64,000 nt of DNA from Bacteroidetes bacterium GWE2_42_24 (GCA_001768515.1 MEOA01000001.1:248001-312000); one strand, 5' to 3'. Shown: positions 1 through 7,838, numbered from the stretch's first letter. Notes: generated by a model not told the origin, from the letters alone. Translations and numbers: made by a program.

Positions 1-1168
1 CGTAACCTTTAATATTGTGCTTATTCCCTGTCGGTACGCGATAAAACTTTTGAAAAACAAGCTTTCGCTGTGAAGCAGTCATGCCCACTCCATTATCGCT
101 GACAATAATATAGATTCCATGTTCACTTGAACGGGTACTGATGACAATTTGTGGTTTTGCTGGAGAATATTTCTCGGCATTATCGATGACACTGCTCAGA
201 ATATTGGTTAAATACAGCCTGTCGCCTACCAGCAGATACCTATCAGCTTCGGTTTTTAATGTAATAGAGCCACCCCGGTCTTCAACGATAAGACGGAATG
301 AAGCTACCAGATCGTCAATCATTTCATGTACATCAACCTCCGCGAGGTTTAACCGATACTCATGCCTGTCAAAGGCCGAAACCTGAAGAACATGCTCAAC
401 CAGACTTCGCATTCGATTATTCTGATCAAAGATGAGGCTGGCGTATTTCTCAACTTTCTCGCGATTGGAGAGCACCATTGGTTTTAGGAGCATTTCGCTG
501 GCCAACGAGATTGCAGAAACAGGCGTTCGCAACTCATGTGTCATATTATTTACAAAATCGCTCTTCATCTCAGCAAGCTTCCGCTGCCTGATTAATGCCA
601 GTACAGTCCAGGAAAAGGAAAAGATGATTATTGCGGTAAAGATGACCGACAATAACATCCAACCCATCAGTTGGCTAATTATAAAACTCCTTTTACCGGG
701 AAAAAAAACAGCCAGATAATACACATTCGCTTCATGCAGACAGGATAAGGAGACAGAATGTGGTGACGTAACTATTTCAGAAAAGTATCTGTCCGGATTA
801 CCTAAAAGGGACTTCTTATCGAGCGTGCTATAAACAGCATAATAAAAACCTCTGTTAATATCGGTGCCCTTAAATTCATCAACAAGCAATGAATCCAACA
901 GATAACCATCAATACTGAGACCCGATTTTACCGAATCAGGGATAGCGCAGGAAGGTGGGCAGCCAGCAATAAGAACCACCTTGGCCGGAGAAGCTATTTG
1001 TTTATACAACCTGTTAACAACCGTTTTTAAGGCCACCTTTACACGGCTGTCAAACTGTTCTTCCTTCAACAACCATGCATTTCTGACCCAGTAAACCTGC
1101 GTGAAGATGATGCCGGCCAGCGACACTGCAGCAATCCATACAATCGTCTTGAACCAAAATGGTTTCAT
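1..1168 (-). CDS. sensor histidine kinase, RprX-like, 3' end cut by window edge
   Basis: The visible 389 residues start at an ATG at 1168 and run off the left edge inside the ATPase domain. The order is a membrane segment (about residues 8-28), a periplasmic sensor region, a second membrane segment (about 165-187), a HisKA phosphoacceptor motif NNMTHELRTP with His211, an N box (NILSSVIDNAEKYS) and a G1 box DNGVGM; the sequence stops in the KFYRVPTGN stretch before G2. It should autophosphorylate on His211 and pass phosphate to a response regulator, which in RprX-type pairs is an OmpR-family protein; that partner would lie beyond the edge. It is divergent from a Cys-rich secreted protein, with a repeated TTAACA operator between them. 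Sure of the family; the ligand is unknown. Confidence 0.93.
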   Translation of the reverse strand, partial: MKPFWFKTIVWIAAVSLAGIIFTQVYWVRNAWLLKEEQFDSRVKVALKTVVNRLYKQIASPAKVVLIAGCPPSCAIPDSVKSGLSIDGYLLDSLLVDEFKGTDINRGFYYAVYSTLDKKSLLGNPDRYFSEIVTSPHSVSLSCLHEANVYYLAVFFPGKRSFIISQLMGWMLLSVIFTAIIIFSFSWTVLALIRQRKLAEMKSDFVNNMTHELRTPVSAISLASEMLLKPMVLSNREKVEKYASLIFDQNNRMRSLVEHVLQVSAFDRHEYRLNLAEVDVHEMIDDLVASFRLIVEDRGGSITLKTEADRYLLVGDRLYLTNILSSVIDNAEKYSPAKPQIVISTRSSEHGIYIIVSDNGVGMTASQRKLVFQKFYRVPTGNKHNIKGY

Positions 1169-1202
1169 TTAGTAAATGATCAAGTTCATAATTAAATATA
1201 TG

Positions 1203-1210
1203 CAAAAGTA
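1203..1210 (-). promoter_or_regulatory. -7 promoter box of the sensor kinase
   Basis: TACTTTTG on the minus strand fits TAnnTTTG and lies 34 nt before the kinase ATG. No TTG -33 element is visible at the usual spacing, so it may depend on an activator bound to the TTAACA repeats just upstream. Confidence 0.45.
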
Positions 1211-1235
1211 CTGTGAAAACCCTGATATTTTGTTA

Positions 1236-1275
1236 TTAACAACACATTAACATCACTATTAACAAGCCATTAACA
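1236..1275 (+). promoter_or_regulatory. four-copy TTAACA operator, 11-12 bp phased
   Basis: Four perfect TTAACA hexamers start at 1236, 1247, 1259 and 1270, spaced 11, 12 and 11 bp, so all face the same side of the helix. This is the architecture bound by OmpR/PhoB-family regulators as tandem dimers. The block lies between two divergent TAnnTTTG promoters (1203-1210 minus, 1297-1304 plus), and its last copy falls where the plus promoter lacks a -33 TTG. A link to the regulator paired with the adjacent kinase is inference. Confidence 0.6.
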
Positions 1276-1296
1276 CACATCATGGCAGCTGTGTTG

Positions 1297-1304
1297 TAAG
1301 TTTG
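1297..1304 (+). promoter_or_regulatory. -7 promoter box of the Cys-rich protein gene
   Basis: TAAGTTTG matches TAnnTTTG, 37 nt before the ATG at 1342. The expected -33 TTG is missing and the TTAACA repeats end 21 bp upstream, which suggests activated rather than constitutive transcription. Confidence 0.6.
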
Positions 1305-1341
1305 CATTGTAAAATTTTCACTTTTAAATAATTTTTGAATT

Positions 1342-1644
1342 ATGAAAAACGTATTTCTTAGTATCGCATTGGCAGCTTTCATGCTTGTCGGTTTCAATAC
1401 CGTCAGTTTTGCCACAACCTCAAACGGTTATTCAACTTCAATCAATACAGACGATCCTCCCAAGGCTGCCAAGGTAGAAGCCAAAGACGCCAAAGCCACC
1501 GATAACAAAGCTAAAACAACCGAATGCAAGGATAAAGCTAAATCGAAAGATGGCAAATCTTGCTGCAGCGCCAAAAGTTCATGCTCTAAAAGCTGTGCCG
1601 GTAACACTAGTTGCTCTAAGGACAAGAAACCCGAAAAGAAATAA
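1342..1644 (+). CDS. small secreted Cys-rich, Lys/Ala-rich protein of unknown function
   Basis: I do not recognise a family. The 100-residue product has a clear Sec signal peptide (hydrophobic core about residues 5-20, likely cleavage after SFA, residue 24). The mature part is low-complexity and rich in Lys, Ala, Asp and Ser, with six cysteines in the last 40 residues (62, 74, 75, 81, 85, 91), one pair adjacent. It would be a short, basic, probably disordered exported protein that could bind metal or form disulfides; that is inference. It is a single-gene unit: a TAnnTTTG box and TTAACA operator upstream, and a strong hairpin terminator 23 nt after the stop. The divergent neighbour is a sensor kinase, so it may be a target of that system. 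Confidence 0.8.
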   Translation: MKNVFLSIALAAFMLVGFNTVSFATTSNGYSTSINTDDPPKAAKVEAKDAKATDNKAKTTECKDKAKSKDGKSCCSAKSSCSKSCAGNTSCSKDKKPEKK

Positions 1645-1667
1645 TTGGTTTTCGAGTTAATAAATTG

Positions 1668-1707
1668 ACCCCTGTCGGTTGCTTTCCGTCAGGGGTTCTT
1701 TATTTTT
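1668..1707 (+). terminator. intrinsic terminator of the Cys-rich gene
   Basis: ACCCCTG (1668-1674) pairs with CAGGGGT (1690-1696); after a T-T mismatch CGG/CCG extends the stem. A T-rich tail (1697-1707) follows. The tail also contains the -7 box of the next gene. Confidence 0.75.
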
Positions 1708-1708
1708 G
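1679..1708 (+). promoter_or_regulatory. promoter of the osmC-thioesterase pair
   Basis: TTG at 1679-1681, 19 nt spacer, then TATTTTTG at 1701-1708: both elements of the Bacteroidota primary promoter. It overlaps the loop, right arm and T-tract of the upstream terminator, so termination and initiation share the same 30 bp. Confidence 0.6.
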
Positions 1709-1720
1709 CATAAAAAAACA

Positions 1721-2134
1721 ATGGCTACGATTAAAACCACTTATATAAGCAACCTCCGAATTGAAGCTACTCATATTCAGTCAGGTAATACAATTATCAC
1801 CGATGCCCCCACTGACAATCAGGGACGAGGCGAGGCTTTCTCTCCAACCGATTTGCTTGCAGCATCTCTAGGTAGTTGTATGCTAACCATCATGGGTATT
1901 GCAGCCAATGTCCATGGCTTCTCCATCGACGGAACAAGGTCAGAGATCACGAAAATAATGGCGTCCAATCCCAGGCGGGTAGGTACAATCGAAATACATC
2001 TTTGGTTCCCTGCCAACAATTATACTGCTAAAGAGAAAAAACTGATAGAACATGCCGCATTTACCTGTCCGGTTTATCTCAGTTTGCACCCTGATTTGGA
2101 AAAAAACATTCATCTTCATTTTGACCAACAATGA
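1721..2134 (+). CDS. OsmC/Ohr-family peroxidase-like protein
   Basis: A 137-residue OsmC-fold protein. Members of this family use two conserved cysteines to reduce organic hydroperoxides. Both are present: Cys53 in LGSCMLTIMG on the central helix and Cys116 in FTCPVYLSLHP. The N-terminal FSPTDLLAASLGSC stretch is typical of the YhfA/OsmC branch. I chose the ATG at 1721 because an earlier in-frame start would lie inside the preceding terminator and the promoter box lies at 1701-1708. The last codons overlap the start of the thioesterase gene (ATGA), so the two are translationally coupled. The physiological substrate is not shown by sequence. Confidence 0.9.
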   Translation: MATIKTTYISNLRIEATHIQSGNTIITDAPTDNQGRGEAFSPTDLLAASLGSCMLTIMGIAANVHGFSIDGTRSEITKIMASNPRRVGTIEIHLWFPANNYTAKEKKLIEHAAFTCPVYLSLHPDLEKNIHLHFDQQ

Positions 2135-2508
2135 GCGAATTGATCATCGGTAGCTCATACCGAGATGAAAAAACGGTTAATCCTGAGGATTCTGCCAGAG
2201 AATACGGATCGGGAACAATCGATGTATTTGCCACCCCGGCCATGATTGCACTGATGGAGCACGCCTGCCTTACGCTAGTTTCCCCGGCTTTGCTGAAAGG
2301 ACAGAATACAGTAGGAACCAACGTTAACGTACGGCACATGAGGGCAACACCACTGTTTAAAAAAGTGTGGTGCGATGCAACATTACTCTCCACCGAAGGC
2401 CGAAAATTGTTGTTCAAAGTAGAAGCATTTGACGAAAAAGGGATGATAGGATCAGGAACACATACACGCTATATCATCGACGAAGAAAAATTTCTTGCTT
2501 CACTCTAA
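2131..2508 (+). CDS. FlK-like hotdog-fold acyl-CoA thioesterase
   Basis: A 125-residue single hotdog-domain protein. Fluoroacetyl-CoA thioesterase FlK uses a Thr-Glu-His triad spaced 8 and 26 residues apart; here Thr35 (ATPAM), Glu43 (LMEHA) and His69 (NVRHMRATP) have the same spacing. The helix TPAMIALMEHAC and the strand NVRHMRATPLF are characteristic of this subfamily. Most relatives act on unknown acyl-CoAs, and fluoroacetate resistance should not be assumed. It overlaps the osmC-like gene by 4 bp, and its stop lies one base from the stop of convergent dtd. Confidence 0.85.
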   Translation: MSELIIGSSYRDEKTVNPEDSAREYGSGTIDVFATPAMIALMEHACLTLVSPALLKGQNTVGTNVNVRHMRATPLFKKVWCDATLLSTEGRKLLFKVEAFDEKGMIGSGTHTRYIIDEEKFLASL

Positions 2509-2509
2509 C

Positions 2510-2962
2510 CTATTCTTTCCATCTCGTATCAATGATGATTGTAACCGGACCATCATTTAGGAGCGATACTTTCATGTGCGCCCCAAACTTGCCTGTTTGT
2601 GGTTTCCTTCCCATTTCTGTCTCCATTCTTTCAATAAAATACTGGTATAGTGGAATTGCCGTTTCAGGCCTCGAGGCCCGAATATAAGATGGCCTGTTTC
2701 CCTTTCTTGTTGAAGCATGTAGGGTAAACTGACTCACGACCAACACCTCTCCATTTACATCTAACACACTCAAATTCATGACACCTGTATTATCGTTGAA
2801 CACACGTAACCGGGCAATTTTTCCGCTCAGCCACTCAGCATCTATGGCTGAGTCACCCTCCTCAAAGCCGATCAGAATCAATAATCCACAACCAATTTCT
2901 GCAACCGTCAAGTGATCGATTTCTACCGTAGCCTTCGTAACTCTTTGAATAACTGCCCTCAT
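2510..2962 (-). CDS. dtd: D-aminoacyl-tRNA deacylase
   Basis: A 150-residue protein, normal length for bacterial Dtd. It hydrolyses D-aminoacyl (and Gly) esters from mischarged tRNAs in the cytoplasm. It starts MRAVIQRVTKA and contains both active-site motifs: SQFTLHAS followed by KGNRPSY in the middle, and the cis-Pro loop NDGPVT near the C terminus. It lies 33 nt downstream of a TPR protein gene on the same strand and probably shares its transcript. Convergent with the thioesterase gene with a 1-bp gap. Confidence 0.96.
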   Translation of the reverse strand: MRAVIQRVTKATVEIDHLTVAEIGCGLLILIGFEEGDSAIDAEWLSGKIARLRVFNDNTGVMNLSVLDVNGEVLVVSQFTLHASTRKGNRPSYIRASRPETAIPLYQYFIERMETEMGRKPQTGKFGAHMKVSLLNDGPVTIIIDTRWKE

Positions 2963-2995
2963 ATCAATCTTTCTGCTCTCTGCACTAATGATTTC

Positions 2996-4528
2996 TTAAT
3001 TGTTGGTCTTTGTTCGTTGATAACCGGCCCTGGCTTTCTGTGTCAGACTATTTCTGTATTCATTGAACTCGAGCGGCTCTACCCTGCTATACCAAAGGGC
3101 GGCCATATCGGCCCGGCCAAGCCGTTCGAAAAGGTCACCTAGTTTCAAAGCACTGTTGGCTGCATAATATCGGGTATCATATCTCCCTGTTTCGTATACC
3201 TTCTGGTAAGCTACGATTGCTTGCGGAGCCATCCCCTTTTCATCTAAGATTCGCGCCTGTCTGTATTCTGCTTCAAGTCTGTCGTAACTACTGATATCCT
3301 TGTCCAGAAAAAAGGCATCCAATACACTTTGAGCACGATCAAGATATCCGCCATCAGAAAGTAACCGGGCCCTGAGTAGTTTAGGATTCGGAACAACTCC
3401 CGACTTTGCATCACGATGTGCTACTTTATCAGCATCAACATCCAGAAAACCATAGGTTCCGGCAGAGGCCATACATCGACGGTAGTTACTCAGGTTCCCT
3501 TGCAACAGATGAAACCATGCCAGTCGTTGCCAGGCAGCTTTAATGAAATTGCGTCCTTTAAATCCATGCGCATAGTTAAAAAGATACGATTCCGCCCGAT
3601 CATCCCCATCGGTCAGAAAGGCGATTCCAGTCATATAATCAAGGTATGGAACTTCAAGCCGGCCATCATTTTTCAACCTACTTGTCAACATCGTAATCGC
3701 CAGCTTATTGTGTCCTGTCTTTAATGCAATTCCTGCCAGAGCATATGCCTGAAGGGGCTCTAATCTCTCAGCACTAAGCCCACGTTTGGCCATGTAGGTA
3801 TTCATAAAGTCAACAGCATGTGACTTGTCACTATCAGCATTTAAATAGATAATGCTAAGGAAGAAGAGACATTGCAGGTTATAGAATCCACGGTTCTCAC
3901 TAAGTTCAGTCCAACGCATCGCATCTTTCATCTCCGAAATACCACCTTTCACATCACCATTAAAGCCCAGTATTTTCACAGCCCATTGATATTTAGACGG
4001 AACCGATCCAATAAGTGTATGGAGGAATCCCAAAGAAATGAGTGCAGGCTTAAAATCAGGATGTTTACTATTTAGGTCGGATAGTAATGCATAACTTCTT
4101 TTCACTTCACGTAAACAGGTGACATACTCCTTGAACTTGACGCGAGCCAATGCCCATTGTATATTTACTTCTGCCTGACAGAACTTATGATACGGACTCG
4201 CCGGATCCCCTTTACTCAACCGATCGAGACGCTCGCTGCGGTTGCTTTCATAACGATGGAACAACCCTTCATCTTCGGTAACAATAATCTCAATGAAATC
4301 AGCATAATTAAGCAACCATACAGGGATGTTATTGTCGGGATATTGGATGCGGGCAAGACCAAGCAACTGACGGGCCTTATCTACCTTCAACTGAGAAAGG
4401 GCAGTCATTGCCTGGCTGCTGTATTGATCGAACCGGTAATAGTAGGCTCCTGACAGACCCGGAGGAATACAAAACGTAAGGATCACTGCTATTATACAAG
4501 AGGCACAGGGTTTAGGTTTGCCCATCAT
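2996..4528 (-). CDS. exported TPR-like solenoid protein
   Basis: A 510-residue protein with a short N-terminal hydrophobic stretch (about residues 10-28, IIAVILTFCIPPGLSGAYYY) that is probably a signal peptide or anchor, followed by an all-helical repeat region with loosely conserved tetratricopeptide signatures, clearest at the C terminus (YRQARILDEKGMAPQAIVAYQKVYE and LKLGDLFERLGRADMAALWY). It looks like a periplasmic or outer-membrane-associated scaffold; no catalytic motif is visible. Start is MMGKP at 4528; the second Met (4525) is equally possible. TAACTTTG at 4549-4556 is a fitting promoter box. First gene of a two-gene unit with dtd. The specific role is unknown. Confidence 0.8.
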   Translation of the reverse strand: MMGKPKPCASCIIAVILTFCIPPGLSGAYYYRFDQYSSQAMTALSQLKVDKARQLLGLARIQYPDNNIPVWLLNYADFIEIIVTEDEGLFHRYESNRSERLDRLSKGDPASPYHKFCQAEVNIQWALARVKFKEYVTCLREVKRSYALLSDLNSKHPDFKPALISLGFLHTLIGSVPSKYQWAVKILGFNGDVKGGISEMKDAMRWTELSENRGFYNLQCLFFLSIIYLNADSDKSHAVDFMNTYMAKRGLSAERLEPLQAYALAGIALKTGHNKLAITMLTSRLKNDGRLEVPYLDYMTGIAFLTDGDDRAESYLFNYAHGFKGRNFIKAAWQRLAWFHLLQGNLSNYRRCMASAGTYGFLDVDADKVAHRDAKSGVVPNPKLLRARLLSDGGYLDRAQSVLDAFFLDKDISSYDRLEAEYRQARILDEKGMAPQAIVAYQKVYETGRYDTRYYAANSALKLGDLFERLGRADMAALWYSRVEPLEFNEYRNSLTQKARAGYQRTKTNN

Positions 4529-4548
4529 TCAACAAAAGATTTGTGATT

Positions 4549-4556
4549 CAAAGTTA
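4549..4556 (-). promoter_or_regulatory. -7 promoter box of the TPR-dtd unit
   Basis: TAACTTTG on the minus strand, 20 nt before the ATG at 4528; it fits TAnnTTTG. No TTG at standard -33 spacing. Confidence 0.5.
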
Positions 4557-4579
4557 GTCTTTTTGCCAAAGATTCATAA

Positions 4580-4611
4580 GAAAAGAAAAGGGCCGGTCAA
4601 CCGACCAGCCC
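4580..4611 (-). terminator. intrinsic terminator after the zinc-ribbon gene
   Basis: On the minus strand GGGC-x-GGTC pairs with GACC-x-GCCC around a 4-nt loop (4590-4611), followed by TTTTCTTTTC. It ends the nif3-like / zinc-ribbon unit 29 nt after the stop. Confidence 0.65.
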
Positions 4612-4639
4612 AATCAAAGAGTGTATTTATGCTAAATCA

Positions 4640-5440
4640 TTAAGACCCTTTAACGATATCAACAATTTCCTGATCAACCAGAATCCGGCCGCAATACTCA
4701 CAAACGATTATTTTCTTATGCATCCTGATATCCAACTGATGCTGCGGTGGAATCTTTGAGAAGCAACCGCCACAAGCATCACGCTCAATATGTACAACAG
4801 CCAGCCCGTTACGCGCATTGCGGCGAATACGGCCATAGGCAGCCAACAGGCGATCTTCAATATACTTCTTATTGTCCTCACTGCGAGTCAATAATTGTTG
4901 TTCTTCCTTTTGAGTCTCAGCAACGATGTCATCCAGTTCAGCACGCTTCACCTCCAGGTCATTGCGCTTATCAACCAACTCTACCTGTGCCTGTTGAATC
5001 TCTTCCTTCAGGTTACTCAGCTCGAAGGAAAACTCCCGGATACGTTTTTCAGACAACTGCATTTCAAGCCCCTGAAACTCAATCTCCTTCGACAAAGAAT
5101 CGTACTCACGATTGTTGCGAACATTCATCTGTTGTTCTTCATACTTCTTGATGAGTGACTCGCTGTCTTTGATGGCCTGGGTTTTCTCGACAATCTTCTG
5201 GTTCAGATTTGTACTCTGCTGAATATAATTTTCAATACGAGTTTCCAGTCCGGCAATATCGTCCTCTAAGTCCTGAACCTCAAGAGGTAGCTCTCCCCTG
5301 ATGATCCGAATTTTGTCAATGTGTGAATCCACTTGTTGCAAACTGTAGAGGGCAATGAGTTTACGTTCGATTGAAACTTCAATGTTCTCTTCTACTTCGG
5401 GTGTGCCGATAGAATCTGGGTATAGGTTATTCTCTTTCAT
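4640..5440 (-). CDS. coiled-coil protein with C-terminal C4 zinc ribbon (CT398-like)
   Basis: A 266-residue protein from the ATG at 5440. Residues about 25-190 form a long charged coiled coil (repeated LEDDI, LNQKI, LSKEI and LVDKRNDLEVKRAEL heptads). The C terminus carries CGGCFSKIPPQ and, 21 residues later, CEYCGRIL, a four-Cys zinc ribbon. This is the CT398/DUF-type family found next to Nif3-like genes in many bacteria; its biochemical role is unsettled, with nucleic-acid or secretion-apparatus binding proposed. It lies 57 nt downstream of the Nif3-like gene on the same strand. An in-frame ATG 14 codons upstream exists, but the extra residues look unrelated to the family. Confidence 0.85.
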   Translation of the reverse strand: MKENNLYPDSIGTPEVEENIEVSIERKLIALYSLQQVDSHIDKIRIIRGELPLEVQDLEDDIAGLETRIENYIQQSTNLNQKIVEKTQAIKDSESLIKKYEEQQMNVRNNREYDSLSKEIEFQGLEMQLSEKRIREFSFELSNLKEEIQQAQVELVDKRNDLEVKRAELDDIVAETQKEEQQLLTRSEDNKKYIEDRLLAAYGRIRRNARNGLAVVHIERDACGGCFSKIPPQHQLDIRMHKKIIVCEYCGRILVDQEIVDIVKGS

Positions 5441-5497
5441 AGTTTGGAAATATTCGGATCGTTTGATTAATCTAAACAACAACTGACATCCAGCTTA

Positions 5498-6595
5498 TTA
5501 AGCATAATGAACAGGATTGGTATTCACGTTGGAAATCAGGACGGCAAAGTTAGGAAAATTTTCCGTTAAATAGTGCGCCAGTAATTGAACTGTAAACTGT
5601 TCGGTTTCATAGTGGCCGGCATCAACCAACAACAACTGTTCCGGTGACTCGAAAAATTCATGGTATTTTACGTCCCCTGTTACAAAGGCATCTGCACCCG
5701 CGGAAGCAGCCTTCCGAATCAGAAAGCTGCCAGATCCACCACAGATTGCTACACTGCTAATCATTCTGTTGGAAAGTTTTGTATGTCTTAATCCTGGCGT
5801 CCCCAACACAGTTTTCAGATGATCAAGGAAGGATTCTTCCTTCATTGGAGTATCAAGTGTGCCAATCATGCCGGCTCCAATAACCGGTATCTCATTCTGA
5901 AGCTGAAAAAGATCGTAGGCTACTTCCTCGTAGGGATGCACTCTTTTCAGTGTCTCAACAAGTTGTTTTTCGAGCCACTGAGGGTAAACGACTTCTATCT
6001 TTACCTCTGGCTCAAAATGGATGTTATTACGCTCTCCAACAAAAGGATTTGTATGTTCACCCGCTCTGAATGTTCCGGTTCCGTTCGTATTGTAACTACA
6101 TGAATCGTAATGACCAATATTTCCAGCCCCGGCTTCAAACATGGCTGATCTCACGGCCTCTGTATAATTAGTAGGGACAAATGTTGTTAGTTTTCTCAAT
6201 TTACCCTCAACCTTGCTCAGAATATTCAGATTCGACAGTCCAATCCTTTTACCAAGTTCTCGATTAACTCCCTGCAAATGGTTATCCAGATTGGTGTGCA
6301 TTGCTATCAGGGCAATATTGTTGCGGATGGCTCTTAAGAGAATCCTTCCTGTTGAAGTGTCGCTGGTAATCTGCTTAAGGGGTCGGAACAAGGCCGGATG
6401 ATGTGCAACGATAACATTACAATGTCTTTCAATTGCCTCATCAATTACGGCCTCATTAACATCGAAAGACACTAAAACACCGGTCACAGAAGCCCACCTG
6501 TCGCCAGTAATCAGCCCGCTATTATCATATTCCTCCTGCAAGGAAGGATGAGCCAGTAAACACAATGCGTTCCATAAATCGTTGACTATAGACAT
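5498..6595 (-). CDS. Nif3-like dinuclear metal-centre protein with PII-like insert
   Basis: A 365-residue member of the NIF3/YqfO/GTP-cyclohydrolase-I-type-2-like family. Metal ligands are visible: two His in IVAHHPALF and Asp in MHTNLDNH in the N-terminal half, and His/Glu in VDAGHYETEQF in the C-terminal half. Between them (about residues 130-235) is the PII-like insert (GKLRKLTTFVP, GAGNIGHYDSCSY, HPYEEVAYDLF) found in the longer, toroidal-hexamer forms. The family's reaction is not firmly known. I took the ATG at 6595 (MSIVNDLWNAL) because it starts the conserved fold and a promoter lies just upstream; an upstream ATG would add 11 residues. Confidence 0.93.
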   Translation of the reverse strand: MSIVNDLWNALCLLAHPSLQEEYDNSGLITGDRWASVTGVLVSFDVNEAVIDEAIERHCNVIVAHHPALFRPLKQITSDTSTGRILLRAIRNNIALIAMHTNLDNHLQGVNRELGKRIGLSNLNILSKVEGKLRKLTTFVPTNYTEAVRSAMFEAGAGNIGHYDSCSYNTNGTGTFRAGEHTNPFVGERNNIHFEPEVKIEVVYPQWLEKQLVETLKRVHPYEEVAYDLFQLQNEIPVIGAGMIGTLDTPMKEESFLDHLKTVLGTPGLRHTKLSNRMISSVAICGGSGSFLIRKAASAGADAFVTGDVKYHEFFESPEQLLLVDAGHYETEQFTVQLLAHYLTENFPNFAVLISNVNTNPVHYA

Positions 6596-6612
6596 AGAGT
6601 CACTATTTCTCA

Positions 6613-6641
6613 CAAAGATAAGCAACATACACCAGAATCAA
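6613..6641 (-). promoter_or_regulatory. promoter of the nif3-like / zinc-ribbon unit
   Basis: Minus strand: TTG at 6641-6639, 17 nt spacer, TATCTTTG at 6620-6613, then 17 nt to the ATG at 6595. Both consensus elements are present at good spacing. Confidence 0.6.
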
Positions 6642-6771
6642 TCCCGAAGATTTCTCAATTAAACGTAACCATAATGGCAAATCTAACGTAAATCCTGACA
6701 AGAAAAGACCTGTTATTAACAATGTCGGTTTTTACTGACAAGACTTAATTTTCTAACTATTATACACAGGA

Positions 6772-7836
6772 ATGAACGCATGGACCCCCTTACTTCTGCC
6801 TTTTACCCTTTTGTATGGTACTGTAACAACCATACGGAACATATTATTCGACTACAGGATTCTCAATACAAAAAGATTTACCGTACCTGTAATTGGCGTC
6901 GGTAATTTGTCTGTTGGCGGGACAGGCAAGACTCCCCACATTGAATACCTGATCCGGATTTTAAGAGAACAATATAAAGTAGCAACAATCAGCCGGGGAT
7001 ACGGCAGAAAAGGCCAGGGTTTTGTCATGGCATCACCCGAACACAATTACACCCAAATTGGTGATGAGCCACTACAATATCTTTCCAAATTTAGTGATGT
7101 TACTGTGACTGTTGATAACCGGAGGGCACGCGGTATAAAAAAATTACTGACCCTCAGGCCACAAACTCAGGTGGTATTAATGGATGATTCCTTTCAACAC
7201 CGATGGGTGAAGGCCGGACTGAACATATTGCTTACCGACTTTCGTAATCTTTATGTTGATAATTACCTGCTACCCGCCGGGACACTTCGTGAATCGATCA
7301 GAGGAGCCAAAAGGGCAGATATAATAATTGTTTCCAAGACAGATCCCATATTCCCTAAAATGCTCAGGCAACATGTTACCGAGCAACTAAAACCACTTCC
7401 TCATCAAAAGCTTTTGTTCAGCACCATCGACTACGGAGCGATGGTTCCAATCACTGAGGCTGCTGTTACATACAAAATTCCGAAAAAACTTACAATTCTT
7501 CTGGTGGCTGGAATAGCTAACTTATATCCGCTGGAAGAGTATCTGAAAAGGACATACGAAAACCTTGAAGTCCTAAGGTTTAAAGACCATCATAGCTATA
7601 CTGAAACTGATATTAAAACCATCGAAAATACTTTCAGTAATATCATTTCCATGAAGAAAATCTTGGTAACAACCGAAAAAGACGCCATCAGGTTACTACA
7701 CCCATCGCTGGTTCCCTTAATAAAAAATCTTCCGATTTTCTCCATCGGAATACAAGTCGTTTTTCATGATGAGGATAAAGAAACATTCGATGAGGAGGTA
7801 AAATCCTACATCCGAAGAACCCTCAAGCTACAGTAA
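6772..7836 (+). CDS. lpxK: tetraacyldisaccharide 4'-kinase
   Basis: LpxK phosphorylates the 4' position of the lipid A disaccharide at the inner face of the cytoplasmic membrane. The 354-residue product is of family length. It has a hydrophobic N-terminal helix (about 5-25) that anchors it to the membrane, the Walker A GNLSVGGTGKT (44-54), the lipid A kinase stretch SRGYGRKG, VLMDDSFQHRW with the catalytic Asp pair, and LLPAGTLRE. The C-terminal half has VTTEKDAIRL. Monocistronic; convergent with a small membrane protein gene, 2 bp apart. No clear promoter box was seen in the 176 bp before it. Confidence 0.96.
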   Translation: MNAWTPLLLPFTLLYGTVTTIRNILFDYRILNTKRFTVPVIGVGNLSVGGTGKTPHIEYLIRILREQYKVATISRGYGRKGQGFVMASPEHNYTQIGDEPLQYLSKFSDVTVTVDNRRARGIKKLLTLRPQTQVVLMDDSFQHRWVKAGLNILLTDFRNLYVDNYLLPAGTLRESIRGAKRADIIIVSKTDPIFPKMLRQHVTEQLKPLPHQKLLFSTIDYGAMVPITEAAVTYKIPKKLTILLVAGIANLYPLEEYLKRTYENLEVLRFKDHHSYTETDIKTIENTFSNIISMKKILVTTEKDAIRLLHPSLVPLIKNLPIFSIGIQVVFHDEDKETFDEEVKSYIRRTLKLQ

Positions 7837-7838
7837 TA

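Noticed and set aside
4747-5151. 134-codon plus-strand frame opposite the zinc-ribbon coiled-coil gene
   Set aside because: The opposite frame has a clear coiled coil and CxxC pairs; this one has no signal.
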